This document shows, one piece after another, positions 62,739 to 64,000 of a stretch of DNA of 64,000 bases. The translations under genes were made by a program, and so were the position numbers. This DNA comes from Mariniflexile fucanivorans. Lineage in GTDB: Bacteria > Bacteroidota > Bacteroidia > Flavobacteriales > Flavobacteriaceae. The notes under the pieces were generated by a model. That model made no database searches and was not told the origin of the DNA. It was given only the letters and a program-made list of their open reading frames with translations. The number at the start of each line of letters is the position of its first letter. Position 1 is the first letter of the stretch. The stretch is from positions 124,001 through 188,000 of the forward strand of contig NZ_SLUP01000002.1 of NCBI RefSeq assembly GCF_004341235.1, given 5' to 3'.

Positions 62739-64000
62739 GCCAATACTTTTGCATTATTAAGAATTTCCTTAACCTCCGTTTTACAACTTCCGCAGCCTAA
62801 ACCTGCTCCTGTTTTGTTACACAGTTCTGTAAAATCGGTACAGCCACTTTTAATGGCATCTTCAATATTACCTACACCTACCTGACTACAGGAACAGACT
62901 AATTTACCAATAACAGGCACATCGTTTGAAGATCCGCGTAATAAAGTGTTTCTTTTATCAGACATTTCGATTTTGCTTTCAATCATGGTTTTAAATTCGG
63001 CAAATTCATTTTTATCACCCATTAAAACCGCACCAACTAACAAATCGTCCTTTACAATACATTTTTTATAATAGCGTTTTGAAATATCGGTGAAGATGAC
63101 TTCCTCATACGAATCATCATTTTCAGGTACATTTATTTCGCCAATGCTACACAGATTTAAATCGTTGAATTTTAAAATATTCATTAAAACCGAACCGTTA
63201 TAAGCACAACTAATATCGCCCGCAATAAAATTGGCTAAAATAGTGGCTTGCTCTTCTGCTGCTGAAGTAATTCCGAATAATTGATTATTAAATTCGGCAA
63301 TTTCACCAATCGCAAAAATATCTGAATTGGACGATTGCAAATGCTGATTCACTTTTACTCCACGACTGCAATGAATGCCGTTTTCTCTCGCAATTTCAAT
63401 ATTAGGAATCGTTCCAATAGCATATACAATGGCATTAGCCGTAATGAACTTTCCACTTTTTAAAGTGATGTTTAATTCGCCTGTATCATCATCATCAAAT
63501 ACGGTACTTACTTCATTGTCAAAGTAAATTTGAATACCACGTTCTTGCACATCCAAAGACAACAATTTACTTGAAATTTTATCTAATTGACGTTCCATTA
63601 ATCGAGATGCCCGTTGTATGATGGTGATTTTTACGTTTTTATGCTTCATGGCAGCTGCCAACTCTAAGCCTAAAAGTCCGCCTCCTACAATAACAACGTG
63701 TTGTTCTTCGGGTGGTAAACCTGTAGCATCTAAATAAGCTTTAAATCTATCGGCATCATTCTTATTACGCATGGTAAAACGCCCAGGCAGATCAATTTGA
63801 ACATCTTTTGGAATAAACGAACGACTTCCAGTTGCCAAAATAAGCTTATTGAAAGTGTGTTTATCGCCATTGGTATCTGTCACTATTTTATTTTCAGAAT
63901 CGATTTTGTTAATTGATGTTTCAGGATATACCTTAATATTTAACTTACCTAACTCTTTTTGTTTTATTTTAAGAAGTTGTTCCCAACTCAATTCTTCAGT
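62735..64000 (-). CDS. NirB-like FAD-dependent nitrite-reductase subunit, 5' truncated
   Basis: At least 422 codons remain in frame to the window edge; the N-terminal FAD-binding part lies beyond 64000. It begins in the middle of the fold (TEELSWEQLL), then LILATGSRSFIPKDVQ, the second Rossmann motif VVIVGGGLLGLELAAAM, YAIGTIPN and IFAIGEIAEF. The C-terminus has a BFD-like [2Fe-2S] domain (CSCSQVGVGNIEDAIKSG, GAGLGCGSC). This is the NAD(P)H-oxidising half of NirB-type nitrite reductase. It is upstream of the rubredoxin fusion and co-translated with it. Confidence 0.88.
   Translation of the reverse strand, partial: TEELSWEQLLKIKQKELGKLNIKVYPETSINKIDSENKIVTDTNGDKHTFNKLILATGSRSFIPKDVQIDLPGRFTMRNKNDADRFKAYLDATGLPPEEQHVVIVGGGLLGLELAAAMKHKNVKITIIQRASRLMERQLDKISSKLLSLDVQERGIQIYFDNEVSTVFDDDDTGELNITLKSGKFITANAIVYAIGTIPNIEIARENGIHCSRGVKVNQHLQSSNSDIFAIGEIAEFNNQLFGITSAAEEQATILANFIAGDISCAYNGSVLMNILKFNDLNLCSIGEINVPENDDSYEEVIFTDISKRYYKKCIVKDDLLVGAVLMGDKNEFAEFKTMIESKIEMSDKRNTLLRGSSNDVPVIGKLVCSCSQVGVGNIEDAIKSGCTDFTELCNKTGAGLGCGSCKTEVKEILNNAKVLA

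Overview
The window looks like a chromosomal segment of a marine-type Flavobacteriaceae bacterium (Bacteroidota). It is AT-rich, Shine-Dalgarno sites are hard to see, and some promoters fit the Bacteroidota pattern TTTG-N19-TAnnTTTG. The content is also typical: menaquinone genes, DUF2853, a CAL67264-type membrane protein, TamB and a FucP-type transporter. This placement is inferred from gene content, not from a database search.

Region 1 (1-14.6 kb) is accessory DNA read entirely on the minus strand. It ends exactly at the 3' end of mnmE, a classic integration target, where a tyrosine integrase gene lies beside an array of 10-bp phased repeats. Moving away from mnmE there are a zinc-finger/HTH protein, the integrase, an unknown coupled protein, two excisionase-like HTH proteins and a DUF3987 primase/helicase-like protein. 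Next comes a type I restriction-modification operon, hsdM-hsdS-(GxxExxY)-rhuM-hsdR. At the window edge, 19 bp beyond hsdR, is the start of a gene whose product resembles the N-PAZ-MID part of a long prokaryotic Argonaute. Type I R-M plus Argonaute-like nuclease in one transcription unit is the strongest candidate for an unusual system here. A dispersed repeat (the 'VIASETKQS' type) is inserted in frame in hsdM.

Region 2 (14.6-43.3 kb) is mostly core genome: mnmE, a CvfB-like S1 protein, DUF2853, a menaquinone operon (hotdog thioesterase, isochorismate synthase, menD), a DUF3857/transglutaminase protein, a FucP-type sugar transporter, nitronate monooxygenase with three TTATGC-NN-GCATAA palindromes, formimidoylglutamase, NudK, EttA, a GHL10 glycoside hydrolase, a redox/pirin/MarR operon, an acyl-CoA carboxylase beta subunit, an aldose-1-epimerase relative and a DEAD-box helicase. 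Two REP-like elements occur between genes, and three tiny membrane proteins share a C-terminal motif.

Region 3 (43.3-47.7 kb) is a patch of small accessory genes (SH3, RDD-Coa1-like, ACT, Hsp20, lipoprotein, membrane protein) with two copies of an imperfect inverted-repeat element that could mark cassette-like exchange.

Region 4 (47.7-64 kb) returns to core functions: a degenerate ModF-like ABC protein, a BadF/GlcNAc-kinase-like protein, gap and pfkA (glycolysis), a large TamB protein, tsaD, a parvulin, rsmE, a DUF4159 protein and a TrmH-family methylase. It closes with the end of a nitrite-reductase-like FAD protein overlapping a sulfite-reductase-like/rubredoxin fusion, which probably belongs to a nitrate/nitrite assimilation cluster continuing past 64000. 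No rRNA, tRNA or CRISPR array was seen.
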